A stretch of 64,000 bases of DNA, from NCBI GenBank assembly GCA_018971775.1, contig JAGXAB010000013.1:1-64000 (forward strand). The letters run 5' to 3'. The stretch comes from Cyanobacteria bacterium REEB67. GTDB lineage: Bacteria; Cyanobacteriota; Vampirovibrionia; Obscuribacterales; Obscuribacteraceae. The translations under genes were made by a program, and so were the position numbers. This document shows positions 51,388 through 61,838 of this stretch, piece after piece. The first letter of the stretch is position 1, and each line of letters begins with the position of its first letter. The notes beneath the pieces were generated by a model. It saw only the letters and a program-made list of their open reading frames with translations. It was not told the origin of the DNA and made no database searches.

Positions 51388-53928
51388 CTAACTGGCCAGA
51401 TCTACCACAGTAACGCCGTCGCCACCCTCATAATTTTCGCCCGGTCGGTATTGGCCTTCATATTGCATCGAGCCCAGATAGTCTCGCACGGCGGACTTGA
51501 CAGCACCGGTACCATGCCCATGAATGACCATAAAAGGGGTAATGCGGTTGGTGGCGCAGCCGTCGACAAACTGCTCGAGCAAAGAAAGTGCTTCTTCCAC
51601 TCTTTTGCCGCGTAAATCAAGGGTATTGGCCTGAGAGCGGACATAAGTGTGCCGCTCCATCTTCCGCTCCCCGGTCAGACTGATCCCATCTTTATAGTTA
51701 GGGGTGTCGAGGCTGGATGATTTTTCCAGAGCAAGCCGCCGCGAGCGCTTGCTCTCTTCATGGAGCATCGACTTCTTCACTTTCCCCGAAATCGGCTCGA
51801 TTTCCGCAGGCCTTACCTTGATCTTCATCGAGCCCATGCTGACAACAATCTGATTGATCTGACCGGCGGCATTTTTGATCACTTCCTGGACAGTGCCGAT
51901 CTTATTTAGAGAACGCAGCAGGACACTGCTGCCTACTTGCAGTTGATCGAGCAAAGACTGGCCGGCAGCGCCGGCCGACCCACTGCCGCCTGGACCAGCG
52001 ACAGGGGCCGCCCCACGACCCCGATTGGCCGGCCGGACCTGTGGCTTCAACCAACCCAACTCTTTTTTGATTACTTCCAGCTCTTCGCGCGCTTTTTGCG
52101 CTTTAGCCATCTGGGGCTGGCGTTGCAGAGCAGCAATCAGGCCTTTGAGTTCAGCTTCGGTGGTCTTCACTTGCGCTTCGAGCTCGGCGGAATACTGCTT
52201 GCGGATTTTCTCGCGCTCAAAGACAAGCTCGTCTTCGCGACGACTCAAAACTTCCTGCCACTCGCTCAGCTTTTCGTTTTCGCGGACGTAATTTTCTTTT
52301 TCCAAGGCGAGTTCAGCCAGACGCTGATCAAGACGAGCGACGACTTCTTCCAACTCGCCGGCGGAGACATCGACAAGGGCGCGGGCACGGGCCACGAGCT
52401 CGCTTTTCAAACCGAGTCTGGCTGCGATTGTTGCCGCTTTGGAATTGCCCGGGACACCGAGGCGCAGCTTATAGGTAGGAGATAAGGTCGCTTCATCAAA
52501 TTCAAAACTGCCATTGATAAAAGCTTCATCCATAAAGGCAATCGTCTTCAGCTCGCCCAGGTGGGTGGTGGCGATAGTGACAGCCTGACAGTCTTTCAGA
52601 TATTCGAGCACAGCCCGAGCCAGGGCCGCACCCTCGACCGGATCGGTGCCGGCGCCGACTTCATCGAGCAAAACAAGCATGCCCGGCCCGGCATTGTCGA
52701 CGATGTCGACGATATTTTTCATGTGAGCAGAAAAGGTCGAAAGGCTCTGCTCGAGCGATTGTTCGTCGCCGATGTCGGCACAGACGCGATCAAAGAGAGC
52801 CACTTTCGAGCCGGCCCTGGCCGGGATTAGAAGTCCGGCTCTGACCATCAAAGCGGTGAGACCAATTAATTTGAGCAAGACCGTTTTGCCGCCGGTATTT
52901 GGTCCGGTAATGACAAGCGTATAAGCAGGGCCGCTTAGAGAAACATCAGATGGTATCACCGGTCTGGGTGGGCTGAGGCGGTTATTTTGCAGGGTCAAAA
53001 GAGGATGGCGAGCGGCGATCAAATTGAAGCTGTGGTCATCGCTGAGGAGCGGCTTGATGCCACCGTATTTGATGGCAAGCCTGGCCTTGGCAAAGATCAA
53101 ATCGAGCTCAGCGAGCGCCCGGAAAGCATCGGCGGCGGCGGCAGTATTTGGTCTGAGCATATCGCTCAAAGCGGTAAGGATGCGCTCGACTTCACGCTCG
53201 ATCTCACTGTCTTTGATGCGCGCTTTATTGGAGAGCTCCATCACCGAAAGGGGCTCGACATAGATGGTCAGGCCGGACTGCGAGGCATCATGGACGATAC
53301 CATCGAGCGCGTAGCGCATACTGGCCACGACGGGCAGGACGAAGCGGCCGTTACGCATGGTGTAGAGCGGTTCTTGCAGGACTTTGCCGCCGGAATGCGT
53401 CTGAATGATTTTGCCCAGCTCTTCTTTGATGGCGGCGTCGAGGCGGAAGCGATCGCGGCGCAGAATTGCCAGGGTAGTGCTGGCCGAATCTTTAACCCCA
53501 GCGGCTTCGACGGCATCTTCTATTTGCTTGATTATTTCTTTGAGGCTGACCAGACGCGGTCCGTAAGCGATCAGACGCGGAAAGTGCGCGCCTTCCATCA
53601 AAGCAAGCGAACTTTTGACCCGGTTGGAAATTTTCAGGACTTCCTTGACGGCAAAAAGTTCGGAGGCGGCTAGAGTAGAGCCAGCGCCCAGTCGGGCCAG
53701 AGGCAGAGCGACATCGAGCAGACCGGCCAGGGCAAAACCCTGGGCATTTTGCTCGAGCAAAAGCGCTTCTTCACTCTCGTCGAGGAGGAGCTGGACCAGG
53801 GCGCGACCGCTTTCCGGTCGTAAAGAAAGGGCCAGATTTTGCCCGGCCGACGACTCTGCCTCTTCCGCTAGAAATACTAAGAGGCGCTCCCATTCAAGCG
53901 AACGGAGACTGCGATCTTCTATGCTCAC
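51388..53928 (-). CDS. mutS2: MutS2 family ATPase with Smr domain
   Basis: An 846-residue MutS2. The core ATPase has Walker A ITGPNTGGKTVLLKLIG, then Walker B GMLVLLDEVGAGTDPVEG. A clamp/coiled-coil region follows (residues 500-640), then a KOW-like stretch (VGSSVLLRSLNKIGTVQEV). The C-terminal Smr endonuclease domain starts LDLRGKRVEEALSLLEQF and has the IHGHGTGAVKSAVRDYLG motif. MutS2 acts on recombination intermediates, and in some bacteria on collided ribosomes. GTG start at 53928. The Smr end is complete. The 51163-51387 intergenic segment shows no gene. Confidence 0.95.
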   Translation of the reverse strand: MSIEDRSLRSLEWERLLVFLAEEAESSAGQNLALSLRPESGRALVQLLLDESEEALLLEQNAQGFALAGLLDVALPLARLGAGSTLAASELFAVKEVLKISNRVKSSLALMEGAHFPRLIAYGPRLVSLKEIIKQIEDAVEAAGVKDSASTTLAILRRDRFRLDAAIKEELGKIIQTHSGGKVLQEPLYTMRNGRFVLPVVASMRYALDGIVHDASQSGLTIYVEPLSVMELSNKARIKDSEIEREVERILTALSDMLRPNTAAAADAFRALAELDLIFAKARLAIKYGGIKPLLSDDHSFNLIAARHPLLTLQNNRLSPPRPVIPSDVSLSGPAYTLVITGPNTGGKTVLLKLIGLTALMVRAGLLIPARAGSKVALFDRVCADIGDEQSLEQSLSTFSAHMKNIVDIVDNAGPGMLVLLDEVGAGTDPVEGAALARAVLEYLKDCQAVTIATTHLGELKTIAFMDEAFINGSFEFDEATLSPTYKLRLGVPGNSKAATIAARLGLKSELVARARALVDVSAGELEEVVARLDQRLAELALEKENYVRENEKLSEWQEVLSRREDELVFEREKIRKQYSAELEAQVKTTEAELKGLIAALQRQPQMAKAQKAREELEVIKKELGWLKPQVRPANRGRGAAPVAGPGGSGSAGAAGQSLLDQLQVGSSVLLRSLNKIGTVQEVIKNAAGQINQIVVSMGSMKIKVRPAEIEPISGKVKKSMLHEESKRSRRLALEKSSSLDTPNYKDGISLTGERKMERHTYVRSQANTLDLRGKRVEEALSLLEQFVDGCATNRITPFMVIHGHGTGAVKSAVRDYLGSMQYEGQYRPGENYEGGDGVTVVDLAS

Positions 53929-53939
53929 GACTTCGACTG

Positions 53940-54305
53940 TTAATTAAGTTCCGAAGCGGCCATCGGAATGACAGGTTCGGCCACATCACTCAAAGCAGCG
54001 GCACTCAAAGTACCGGCATTCAAGACGCTGGCAGCGATAGTTTCAGCGGCGAGAATGGCCGCGCTTTCTTTGGCCAGCTCTTCGATACCGAGATTGCCGA
54101 GCAATTTCTTCAAGCGAATTTTTTGTAATTCATAGCTGCGGTTGTTGCGCTTGTGCACAACGCCAATGCGCTCCAGCTGCTTGATTGCTTCTAAATGCGA
54201 CTCGGGTACTGAAGAGACGTCTACAGAACCCTTCTCATTCAGCCAAGAAATAGTTGGAGACAGGGTTCCCAGCAACTTGCGCATCGGCTGTTCGAAAACA
54301 GGCAT
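53940..54305 (-). CDS. small hypothetical protein upstream of mutS2
   Basis: A 121-residue soluble helical protein. TTGAGGAG at good spacing sets the start at the ATG at 54305; the open frame to 54431 would only add a Cys/Arg-rich leader. The sequence (SHLEAIKQLERIGVVHKRNN, YELQKIRLKKLLGNLGI) looks like a winged-helix-like core followed by an Ala-rich helix. It ends 11 bp before mutS2 and is probably co-transcribed. No family recognised. Confidence 0.6.
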   Translation of the reverse strand: MPVFEQPMRKLLGTLSPTISWLNEKGSVDVSSVPESHLEAIKQLERIGVVHKRNNRSYELQKIRLKKLLGNLGIEELAKESAAILAAETIAASVLNAGTLSAAALSDVAEPVIPMAASELN

Positions 54306-54450
54306 AAATAACTCCTCAATCACGTCCTGATTAATTTTAACAGCTTGACATGGCTTACGCCTGCACCTTATTGCGTCGCATGAAGCGAGGTTTAAGAATG
54401 AGGTACTCTTTGTAGCAATATTTGCTGCCATGACAACGGGACTCAGGACA

Positions 54451-54984
54451 ATGACAACTCTTTATAAGTTTATGGACAGAGCGCCAAGCGTTCATGCGAG
54501 CGCCTTCATCGCTCCGACCGCTTGCCTGGTCGGCGATGTCAGGGTGAAGAGCGACGCCAGCATCTGGTTTCACACGGTAATCCGCGCCGATATCAATACG
54601 GTCTCGATTGGTCAGTCGACAAACATTCAAGACGGCTGCTTGATGCATGTCACCAACAACCACCCGCTGGTCGTCGGCGATCGAGTCACAGTCGGCCACG
54701 GCGCCATACTGCACGGAGCGACGATCGAAGCGGACTGCTTGATCGGCATGGGGGCGATTGTCCTGGACGGCGCTATGGTCGGCGCCCACAGCGTCGTAGC
54801 CGCCGGCTCGATTGTCGCCCCGGGCACGCAAGTACCGCCCGGTAGCCTGGTCATGGGCGTGCCCGGCAAAGTCGTGCGCGAAGCAACCAGCAAAGACCGC
54901 GAGATGATTGACCGCGGCTGGCAAAACTATGTCGGCTACCGCCAGAGCTTCAGAGAAAATCTGAGCGCCCTGGCTGACGAATAG
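54451..54984 (+). CDS. gamma-class carbonic anhydrase-like hexapeptide protein
   Basis: A 177-residue left-handed beta-helix protein of the YrdA/gamma-carbonic-anhydrase family. Hexapeptide rungs run through residues 15-140. The zinc-binding histidines are in CLMHVTNNHPLVVGD and VTVGHGAILHGATI, and the trimer-specific loop and C-terminal helix (NYVGYRQSFRENL) are present. The family may hydrate CO2 or act as an acyl- or metal-binding protein. The ATG at 54451 follows AGGACA; the ATG at 54430 is in frame but starts before the conserved domain. Confidence 0.9.
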   Translation: MTTLYKFMDRAPSVHASAFIAPTACLVGDVRVKSDASIWFHTVIRADINTVSIGQSTNIQDGCLMHVTNNHPLVVGDRVTVGHGAILHGATIEADCLIGMGAIVLDGAMVGAHSVVAAGSIVAPGTQVPPGSLVMGVPGKVVREATSKDREMIDRGWQNYVGYRQSFRENLSALADE

Positions 54985-55020
54985 GCGAGCAGATCTGATC
55001 AAATCAGATCTGCTCGCCTA
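54982..55020. terminator. bidirectional terminator hairpin
   Basis: A perfect 18-bp inverted repeat (54982-54999 with 55003-55020) with loop CAA. The TAG stop of the carbonic anhydrase gene is the first three bases of the left arm. It separates that gene from the convergent hydrolase. No long T-run follows on either strand. Confidence 0.7.
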
Positions 55021-55035
55021 GGTCAGGTCGGTCGT

Positions 55036-56238
55036 TTATTTCGAAACGCGCAAATCACGGGCGGGAGCAGTCTGGGCCTGCATGACGCTCTGTTCGGGTA
55101 CGCGGTCATTGAGCCAGGTGCGGATCGTATCGAGGGTGGAGGGCTCGATCAAAGCCGTCTCGATCAAAACATGGCCCTTACCGGGTAGCCAGCGCACGGT
55201 CTGATCCTTGCACTGCAATTTTTCGAGGAGGAGGACGACGGCATTTTGCTTGAGGATGCGGTCGTGGTCGCCCTGGATGACCAGCACGGGAATATCGGCA
55301 GACACACCTTCGGCATAGCTCAAATTGCTGCGGATCAAGGAGAAGGTGTTGAACATATCCTTGCAGGCAAGGCGTTTGCGCACATAAGGGTCATTCATTT
55401 CCTCGGCGACGATGCGCGGATCTTCCGAACTCAATTTTTTGATGTAGGGCGAGAGATCGCACTGCTTATGAGGACTGGTGACGATCGTGGCGCAATCTTT
55501 GACGACGGCCGGGGCAATGTAGAGACGGCGCTTGAGAGCTGGACTGGAGAGCACCAGTCCGCTCACATGCTGGGGCATGGCCTGGGCGGCATGAAGGGAA
55601 AGGCCGGCACCGAGGCTTTCACCGATCAAAAAGAGCGGCAGATTGGGATGTTCGTGGTGAGCGGCTTCGATCACTCCTTTGAGATCTTCGAAGCTCTGGT
55701 CGTACTGGACTTCAGCGACGCGACTGCCGTCGGCGGCACGGCCTCTGGGCTCGTTCAAGATAATCGGCTGATCGCGATAGTTGGGATCGGCTAGGCGTTC
55801 ATCACCGGCCAATACCTGATAGCTTTTCTCCTGCCAGCGGCCATATCCGCGCAGATCCTGGGCATAGACGACAAAGCCCTGGGCGGCCAGGGTACGAGCC
55901 ATGCGGTCGTAGACGCGTCCATGCATCACCAGACCGTGCACACAAACGGCAACCGCTTTGGGTTTGGCTTGTTCATTGTGCCAGACCGAAATCGGTATGT
56001 CGGGCAGAGTCGATTGACCGTGAGCTTTGGGCTGATCATCGCGCACGATGGCGGACGAGGCAGCGTCGATGGTTTCGCTGGCCCCTAGATCGCCAGCAGC
56101 TTGCTCCGCATCGGCGGCGGCCTGAATGGTCTGAGCGAAAGCGCCGGGAGCTAAGGCTCCCTGCGTGAAACTCTGGCAAAAAATTGCCAGCGAAAATAAT
56201 ATGCTCGCAGAACGGCATTTCTGTAATTTAGGCATCAT
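55036..56238 (-). CDS. exported alpha/beta hydrolase, lysophospholipase-like
   Basis: A 400-residue protein with a signal peptide (ASILFSLAIFCQSFTQGALAPGAFA) and an alpha/beta-hydrolase domain. The oxyanion region is AVCVHGLVMHGRVYDRMART, the nucleophile elbow is LFLIGESLGAGLSLHAA, the acid is in VLVIQGDHDRILK and the catalytic His is in PGKGHVLIET. This set matches monoacylglycerol lipase/lysophospholipase enzymes (Hydrolase_4). Likely role: cleaving lipid esters in the periplasm. The ATG at 56238 gives a basic n-region; a GTG at 56247 is in frame. Confidence 0.87.
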   Translation of the reverse strand: MMPKLQKCRSASILFSLAIFCQSFTQGALAPGAFAQTIQAAADAEQAAGDLGASETIDAASSAIVRDDQPKAHGQSTLPDIPISVWHNEQAKPKAVAVCVHGLVMHGRVYDRMARTLAAQGFVVYAQDLRGYGRWQEKSYQVLAGDERLADPNYRDQPIILNEPRGRAADGSRVAEVQYDQSFEDLKGVIEAAHHEHPNLPLFLIGESLGAGLSLHAAQAMPQHVSGLVLSSPALKRRLYIAPAVVKDCATIVTSPHKQCDLSPYIKKLSSEDPRIVAEEMNDPYVRKRLACKDMFNTFSLIRSNLSYAEGVSADIPVLVIQGDHDRILKQNAVVLLLEKLQCKDQTVRWLPGKGHVLIETALIEPSTLDTIRTWLNDRVPEQSVMQAQTAPARDLRVSK

Positions 56239-56509
56239 CTGACCCACCCAACCCGGAAGACCAATTGACCATTTTTATTCATCGCAAAAGATGAACACTA
56301 TGTTGCTTATGTACCAACATCAAGGGCAGCTTCAAACCTACCCCGAGATGCCCATTGCGCATTAAAGGCGGGATTTCAGATAAAACTTTTACTTCTTGGC
56401 TTTTTTAACGGCGAGTCAAAGGCGCTCCAGGCGTGCGATCATGGTCGGAGCGCAAAAATAGATTTGCCAAAAACCGATGCTACTTTGAGTTGTTTACACC
56501 GAGATATAA

Positions 56510-59500
56510 ATGCCGAAACGAACAGATATCCAGAAGGTCCTGGTACTAGGCGCGGGACCAATTGTGATTGGTCAGGCCTGCGAATTTGACTATTCGGGCA
56601 CCCAGGCCTGTAAAGCCCTCAAGGAAGAGGGTTACGAAGTAGTACTGATCAACTCCAATCCGGCCACGATCATGACCGACCCCGAGGTCGCCGATCGCAC
56701 CTATGTAGAACCGGTGACCGCCCAGGTGGCGCGCGAAGTAATAGCGATCGAGCGCCCGCAGGCGCTGTTGCCGACCATGGGCGGACAGACGGCCCTCAAC
56801 GTCGCCGTCGAGCTTGCCGAAAGCGGTGTCCTCGCCGAATTTGACGTCGAGCTGATCGGCGCCAAGCTCGAGGCGATCAAATTGGCCGAAGACCGTGAGC
56901 TCTTCAAAAATCTGATGCTCAAAAACGACCTCTACGTGCCCAATTCGGGCATTGCCAGAAATATGACGGAAGTGCGCGAAATCGCCTCCCGCATCGGATT
57001 TCCAATTATTATCCGTCCGGCCTTCACCCTTGGCGGAGCGGGCGGCGGCATTGCCTACAACCAGGAAGAACTGGACGATATTTCCGCCCAGGGTCTGGCC
57101 GCCTCGCCGGTATCCGAAATCTTGCTCGAGGAAAGCGTGCTCGGCTGGAAAGAATACGAGCTCGAAGTCGTGCGCGACTGCAAAGACAATGTGATCATTA
57201 TTTGCAGTATCGAAAACTTCGACCCTATGGGCGTGCACACCGGTGACAGCATAACGGTCGCCCCCGCCCAGACCCTGAGCGATCATGAATATCAAAATCT
57301 GCGTGACGCCGCAATCAAAATCATTCGCGCCGTGGGCGTCGACACCGGCGGCTCGAACATCCAATTTGGGGTCAATCCGAAAGACGGCCGCATCGTCGTC
57401 ATCGAGATGAATCCGCGCGTTTCGCGCTCCTCGGCTCTAGCCAGCAAAGCAACCGGCTATCCAATCGCAAAAATTGCCGCCAAACTGGCTATTGGCCTCA
57501 CCCTCGACGAGATTTCCAACGACATCACCAGGGACACCCCCGCTTCCTTCGAGCCCACTCTGGACTATGTCGTCACCAAAATACCGCGTTTTAATTTCGA
57601 CAAATTCCGTGGCGCCGACTCGACTCTGACCACGCAGATGAAGTCTGTAGGCGAAGTAATGGCGATCGGGCGCACCTTTCAAGAGTCGGTGCAAAAGGCA
57701 TTGCGCGGCCTGGAAGTGGGTCTACCGGGCTTCCTCGAGATCCCGTCTCGCGCCAAAGCCGACTTCTGGGAATGGCGACAGCGTCTGGCCGTGCCCAGCC
57801 ATCTGCGTATCTCCGACATATATGGGGCGCTCAAGGCCGGTATTTCGGCGGACGAAGTAGTCGAGCTTTCATCTATCGATCCCTGGTTTATCGAAAATCT
57901 CGAAGACCTCTATTTACTCTCCGAGGACATCCGCGAAAAAGTCAAAACCCCGGCCGCACTGAATAAAGACCTGATGCTCGAGCTCAAGCGCCGCGGCTTT
58001 GGCGACCTGCAACTGGCCCAGCTGCTTGGCGTCAGCGAAAACACCATTTACAACCTGCGCAAAGAATACGGCCTCAAACCGGCATATAAGATGATCGACA
58101 CCTGCTCGGCGGAGTTCGTCGCCCACACTCCTTATATGTATTCTACCTATGAGGATGAATCGGAAGCACCACCGGCGGTGAAACCGCGCATTATGATCCT
58201 CGGCGGCGGACCAAATCGCATCGGCCAGGGCATCGAGTTTGATTACTGCTGCGTGCACGCCAGCATGGTCCTCCATGACATGGGCTATGAAGCGGTCATG
58301 GTCAACAGCAATCCCGAGACTGTCTCTACCGACTACGACGTTTCGGACAGGCTCTATTTCGAGCCCCTTACCCTGGAAGACGTCACCAACATCGCCGACC
58401 TGGAAAAGCCGGAAGGCATAATCGTCCAGCTCGGCGGTCAGACACCGCTCAAACTGGCCAAAGGCCTGGAAGAGCGCGGCTTCAAGATCCTCGGCACATC
58501 GCCTGAATCTATTGATGTGGCCGAAGACCGCGGCCGTTTCGGCGAGCTGATCAATCGTCTTGGCTTGCGACAGCCCAAGGGCGCCATCGCTCATACGCCG
58601 CAGGAGGCAATCGAAAAAGCGACCGAGCTTGGTTATCCGGTCTTGGTCCGGCCGAGTTATGTCCTGGGCGGTCGGGCCATGGCCATCATCTATGCCCAGG
58701 AAGAGCTCGAGCGCTGGTTGAGCAGCGGCTTTTCGGTATCTCCCAATATGGCCGTTTTGATCGACGAATTTCTGGAGAATGCCGTCGAGATAGACGTGGA
58801 CGCCATTTCAGACGGCCGAGCGACAATCATCGCCGGCATCATGGAGCACATCGAACAGGCCGGCATCCACTCCGGCGACAGTACCTGCGTCCTGCCCTGT
58901 CAGAGCATACCCTTCAAAACAGTGGAGGAAATCCGCCGGGCCACCAATGAACTGGCCAGCGAACTCAAGGTCGTAGGTCTGATGAATATACAATTTGCCC
59001 TCAAAGGGGACGATCTTTATATACTCGAAGTCAATCCACGCGCTTCGCGCACCATCCCCTTCGTCTCCAAAGCGACCGGCGTGCCCTGGGCCCGCATCGC
59101 CGCCCAGGTGATGGTCGGCAAAACCCTCTCCGAACTGGGCATCGCCCCCAGGCTTTTACCACCCCATGTTTCGGTCAAGTCAGTGGTCATTCCTTTTAAA
59201 CGCTTCGCCGGTTCGCAAATAAGCCTCGGTCCGGAAATGCGCTCGACCGGAGAAGTGATGGGGATAGCCTCGCAATTTGGCCTGGCCTTCGCCAAGGCTC
59301 AGATTGCCGCCGGCCAGAAATTGCCGGTGAGCGGGCGCATTTTCCTGAGCGTCTCCGACAGCAACAAACAAGAAGTCGTGCCGGTGGCGCAAAATCTCTA
59401 TCAGCTCGGCTTCGAAATAATCGCCACCCGCGGCACGGCCCAGGTAATCAAGGCAGCCGGCATCCCGGCCCTGGTCACCAATAAGGTCTCGGAAGGCAGG

Positions 59501-59773
59501 CCAAACCTGGTCGACCGCATCAAAAACGGCGAAATCAATCTGGTCATTAACATTCCCTCCGGCCGCACCGCCCGGGAAGACGACCAGTTGATCCGGCGCG
59601 CCGCCATCAATTACAACGTGCCGGTCGTCACCACTCTGGCCGGAGCGACCGCTACGGCCTCGGCGATCGCCGCTTTGCAAGCCGGTTCGCTCGGGGTCAA
59701 AAGTCTACAGGAATATCACAAAGCGATCGCCGGCTGGGAACAGTCCAGCCAGAGCCGCAAGATCAGATATTAA
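56510..59773 (+). CDS. carB: carbamoyl-phosphate synthase large subunit
   Basis: A 1087-residue synthetase that uses the ammonia from CarA, bicarbonate and two ATP to make carbamoyl phosphate. It has two homologous ATP-grasp halves: the first with [20 protein letters not shown] and [19 protein letters not shown], the second with [20 protein letters not shown] and [16 protein letters not shown]. The C-terminal MGS-like domain (residues about 940-1080) senses allosteric effectors. Length and motifs are typical. It is separated from carA by 40 kb. Confidence 0.97.
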   Translation: MPKRTDIQKVLVLGAGPIVIGQACEFDYSGTQACKALKEEGYEVVLINSNPATIMTDPEVADRTYVEPVTAQVAREVIAIERPQALLPTMGGQTALNVAVELAESGVLAEFDVELIGAKLEAIKLAEDRELFKNLMLKNDLYVPNSGIARNMTEVREIASRIGFPIIIRPAFTLGGAGGGIAYNQEELDDISAQGLAASPVSEILLEESVLGWKEYELEVVRDCKDNVIIICSIENFDPMGVHTGDSITVAPAQTLSDHEYQNLRDAAIKIIRAVGVDTGGSNIQFGVNPKDGRIVVIEMNPRVSRSSALASKATGYPIAKIAAKLAIGLTLDEISNDITRDTPASFEPTLDYVVTKIPRFNFDKFRGADSTLTTQMKSVGEVMAIGRTFQESVQKALRGLEVGLPGFLEIPSRAKADFWEWRQRLAVPSHLRISDIYGALKAGISADEVVELSSIDPWFIENLEDLYLLSEDIREKVKTPAALNKDLMLELKRRGFGDLQLAQLLGVSENTIYNLRKEYGLKPAYKMIDTCSAEFVAHTPYMYSTYEDESEAPPAVKPRIMILGGGPNRIGQGIEFDYCCVHASMVLHDMGYEAVMVNSNPETVSTDYDVSDRLYFEPLTLEDVTNIADLEKPEGIIVQLGGQTPLKLAKGLEERGFKILGTSPESIDVAEDRGRFGELINRLGLRQPKGAIAHTPQEAIEKATELGYPVLVRPSYVLGGRAMAIIYAQEELERWLSSGFSVSPNMAVLIDEFLENAVEIDVDAISDGRATIIAGIMEHIEQAGIHSGDSTCVLPCQSIPFKTVEEIRRATNELASELKVVGLMNIQFALKGDDLYILEVNPRASRTIPFVSKATGVPWARIAAQVMVGKTLSELGIAPRLLPPHVSVKSVVIPFKRFAGSQISLGPEMRSTGEVMGIASQFGLAFAKAQIAAGQKLPVSGRIFLSVSDSNKQEVVPVAQNLYQLGFEIIATRGTAQVIKAAGIPALVTNKVSEGRPNLVDRIKNGEINLVINIPSGRTAREDDQLIRRAAINYNVPVVTTLAGATATASAIAALQAGSLGVKSLQEYHKAIAGWEQSSQSRKIRY

Positions 59774-59806
59774 TCACTCCCCCGGTCGGCCCGGGCCGTT
59801 TAAGGC

Positions 59807-59812
59807 TATAAT
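59807..59812 (+). promoter_or_regulatory. candidate -10 box of deoC
   Basis: A perfect TATAAT 62 bp before the deoC start, in the 100-bp carB-deoC gap. A 12-bp palindrome CGGCCCGGGCCG lies just upstream (59787-59798). No convincing -35 box is visible. Confidence 0.4.
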
Positions 59813-59873
59813 TCCGCCTTGAACAGACCTCCCTCATATCATCATTTATTTTCCCCTCTGGAGAGAAAAAACA

Positions 59874-60569
59874 GTGAGCAACGACATCGCCAAATACATC
59901 GACCACACCCTCCTCACTCCCCAGGCGACCCGCGCTCAAATAACCAAACTCTGCCAGGAAGCGGCTGAAAATAACTTCTTTGCAGTCTGCGTTAATCCAG
60001 CCTTCGTGCGTCAGGCAGTGAAGGAACTTTCCTCGACCAAAGTAGCCGTAGCGACAGTGGTCGGATTTCCACTGGGAGCCAATCTCACCGATATAAAAAT
60101 TGCCGAAACGCAAAGAGCGATCTCGGAAGGAGCAGAAGAAATCGACATGGTGATCAATGTCGGCGCCCTCAAAAGTGGTGATGTCGAGCTGGTCGAAAAC
60201 GAAATCAAAGCCATTGTCAGAGCCGCTAAAGACGTCCCGGTAAAAGTAATCATCGAATGTGATCTGCTCTCCGACGACGAAAAAGTAGCAGCCGCCGAAG
60301 CTTGCGTCAAAGCCGGCGCGGCCATGGTCAAGACTTCCACCGGCTTTGTCAAAGACGGCAAGGGAGCGACTGTAGCCGACATCGAACTGATCAAAAGAGC
60401 AATCGCCGGCTCCAAACTTGGTATCAAAGCCAGTGCCGGTATAAGAGACTATGCAAAAGCAAAAGCTTTGATCGATGCTGGTGCCACCAGACTCGGCACC
60501 TCCGCCGGTATCGATATCGTCAAAGGCGCTAAGGGCGAAAAAGTAGAGCCTGTCAAAGCGGCCTACTAA
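59874..60569 (+). CDS. deoC: deoxyribose-phosphate aldolase
   Basis: A 231-residue class I aldolase that splits 2-deoxyribose-5-phosphate to glyceraldehyde-3-phosphate and acetaldehyde. Diagnostic segments: KYIDHTLLTPQATRAQI, VIIECDLLSDDEKVAAAEAC, the Schiff-base Lys in MVKTSTGF, and LGIKASAGIRDYAKAKALI with the second active-site Lys. GTG start preceded by GGAGAG about 9 nt upstream. The exported TPR gene follows after 41 bp. Confidence 0.96.
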   Translation: MSNDIAKYIDHTLLTPQATRAQITKLCQEAAENNFFAVCVNPAFVRQAVKELSSTKVAVATVVGFPLGANLTDIKIAETQRAISEGAEEIDMVINVGALKSGDVELVENEIKAIVRAAKDVPVKVIIECDLLSDDEKVAAAEACVKAGAAMVKTSTGFVKDGKGATVADIELIKRAIAGSKLGIKASAGIRDYAKAKALIDAGATRLGTSAGIDIVKGAKGEKVEPVKAAY

Positions 60570-60610
60570 TTTATTTTTTGAATACCTACAATGTCCGGGA
60601 GGACCTGAAT

Positions 60611-61678
60611 TTGAAACTGTCCAAGAAAATATTCGGCCTGGCTCTTGTCGCTCAGACTCTTCTCGTCGGCGGCTACTGCGCTGCAGCACTGGCAGACGAT
60701 AATGACAGCGAAGCGATGAAAAAAGCGGAAAGTCAGTATCGCAGCGCCGGCAATCAAGACAAAAAATTGAAAGCGGCAGCCGAAGCCTACCGTGCTGTGA
60801 TCCGCGACGAGCCGAACAATGCCAAAGCGCACCAGAGACTGGGCGCCATCAGTGCTGCCCTCGAAGATGACGAGACAGCCATCCTCGAAGAAAAACAAGC
60901 AATCAAACTGGACGGCAAATACTACCTGCCCCACGCCGTACTCGGCAAGATCTATGCCAATCAAGGAAAATTCAAAGAAGCTCTCCCCGAGATGGAAGCA
61001 GCAGTCAAACTGAAGCCGACCAGCGCCAATTGCCATCTCGATCTCGGTCTTGTCCTCACCCATCTCGGCAAAGTCGACGAAGCGGTGAATGTCTATAACA
61101 AGGCTGCCGAAATCAATCCGAAGGATCCCACCCCGCACCTCAACCTTGGTGTCTTGCTAGCCCAGCAGGAAAAATATCCGCAGGCGATCAAAGAAGAACA
61201 AGAAGCAATCACTATTGATAAGCGCATTCCAGAAGCGCACATCAACCTCGGTAATATTTTCACCGAATCCGGTGATCTGCAAAGCGCCACTCAGGAATTC
61301 AAGGACGCCCTCAAACTGCAGCCGAATCATCCCAACGCCATGAGCGGACTGGGGTGGACCATGGCCAAAGGTGGCGACTTCAAAGGTGCCGTCGACATGC
61401 AGCGCAAAGCGCTCAAAGTCGATCCGACCTTCACGCCGGCCCGTCGCAGACTGGCAGTTGCACTGGCTGACAGTGGCGACAAATTGAACGCTGAAAAAGA
61501 ATTCAATGCCGTTTTGAATCAAGTCCCCAAAGATTGCACAGCGCACGTTGAGTACGCCAAGTTTTTGGAAAAAGAAGGCAAAAAAGACAAAGCTCGCGAA
61601 GAATTGAAGAAGGCCCTGGAAATCCAGCCGGAAAGCAAAACAGCGATCGAATGTCTGAAAAAATTGAACGGCGGCTAA
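60611..61678 (+). CDS. exported TPR protein
   Basis: A 355-residue protein made of a signal peptide (KLSKKIFGLALVAQTLLVGG, then CAAALAD) and about nine consecutive TPRs (for example NAKAHQRLGAISAALEDDET, YYLPHAVLGKIYANQGKFKE and EAHINLGNIFTESGDLQSAT), which fill almost the whole mature chain. GGGAGGA at 60597-60603 fixes the start at the TTG at 60611; the TTG at 60578 lies before that site. A strong terminator follows at 61706. It would be a periplasmic scaffold; partner unknown. Confidence 0.88.
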   Translation: MKLSKKIFGLALVAQTLLVGGYCAAALADDNDSEAMKKAESQYRSAGNQDKKLKAAAEAYRAVIRDEPNNAKAHQRLGAISAALEDDETAILEEKQAIKLDGKYYLPHAVLGKIYANQGKFKEALPEMEAAVKLKPTSANCHLDLGLVLTHLGKVDEAVNVYNKAAEINPKDPTPHLNLGVLLAQQEKYPQAIKEEQEAITIDKRIPEAHINLGNIFTESGDLQSATQEFKDALKLQPNHPNAMSGLGWTMAKGGDFKGAVDMQRKALKVDPTFTPARRRLAVALADSGDKLNAEKEFNAVLNQVPKDCTAHVEYAKFLEKEGKKDKAREELKKALEIQPESKTAIECLKKLNGG

Positions 61679-61705
61679 AGGCGGCTGAGCTCGACATAAA
61701 TCATG

Positions 61706-61745
61706 AAGAAAGGTCCTTCGCACTAGCGCAGGACCTTTCTTTTTT
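61706..61745 (+). terminator. intrinsic terminator after the TPR gene
   Basis: 12-bp stem AAGAAAGGTCCT/AGGACCTTTCTT (61706-61717 with 61730-61741) around CGC-ACTA-GCG, followed by a T-run to 61745. Confidence 0.9.
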
Positions 61746-61838
61746 CTCGCTCAAATGATGTATACACATTGTGTGTACGTCATTTATTGCCTGATTCTCA
61801 GAAATTCGTTTTATCTCTTTTTATCTCTTTATGTCTAT

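Noticed and set aside
56546-57364. 272-codon minus-strand frame inside carB
   Set aside because: Antisense shadow of a GC-rich conserved gene.
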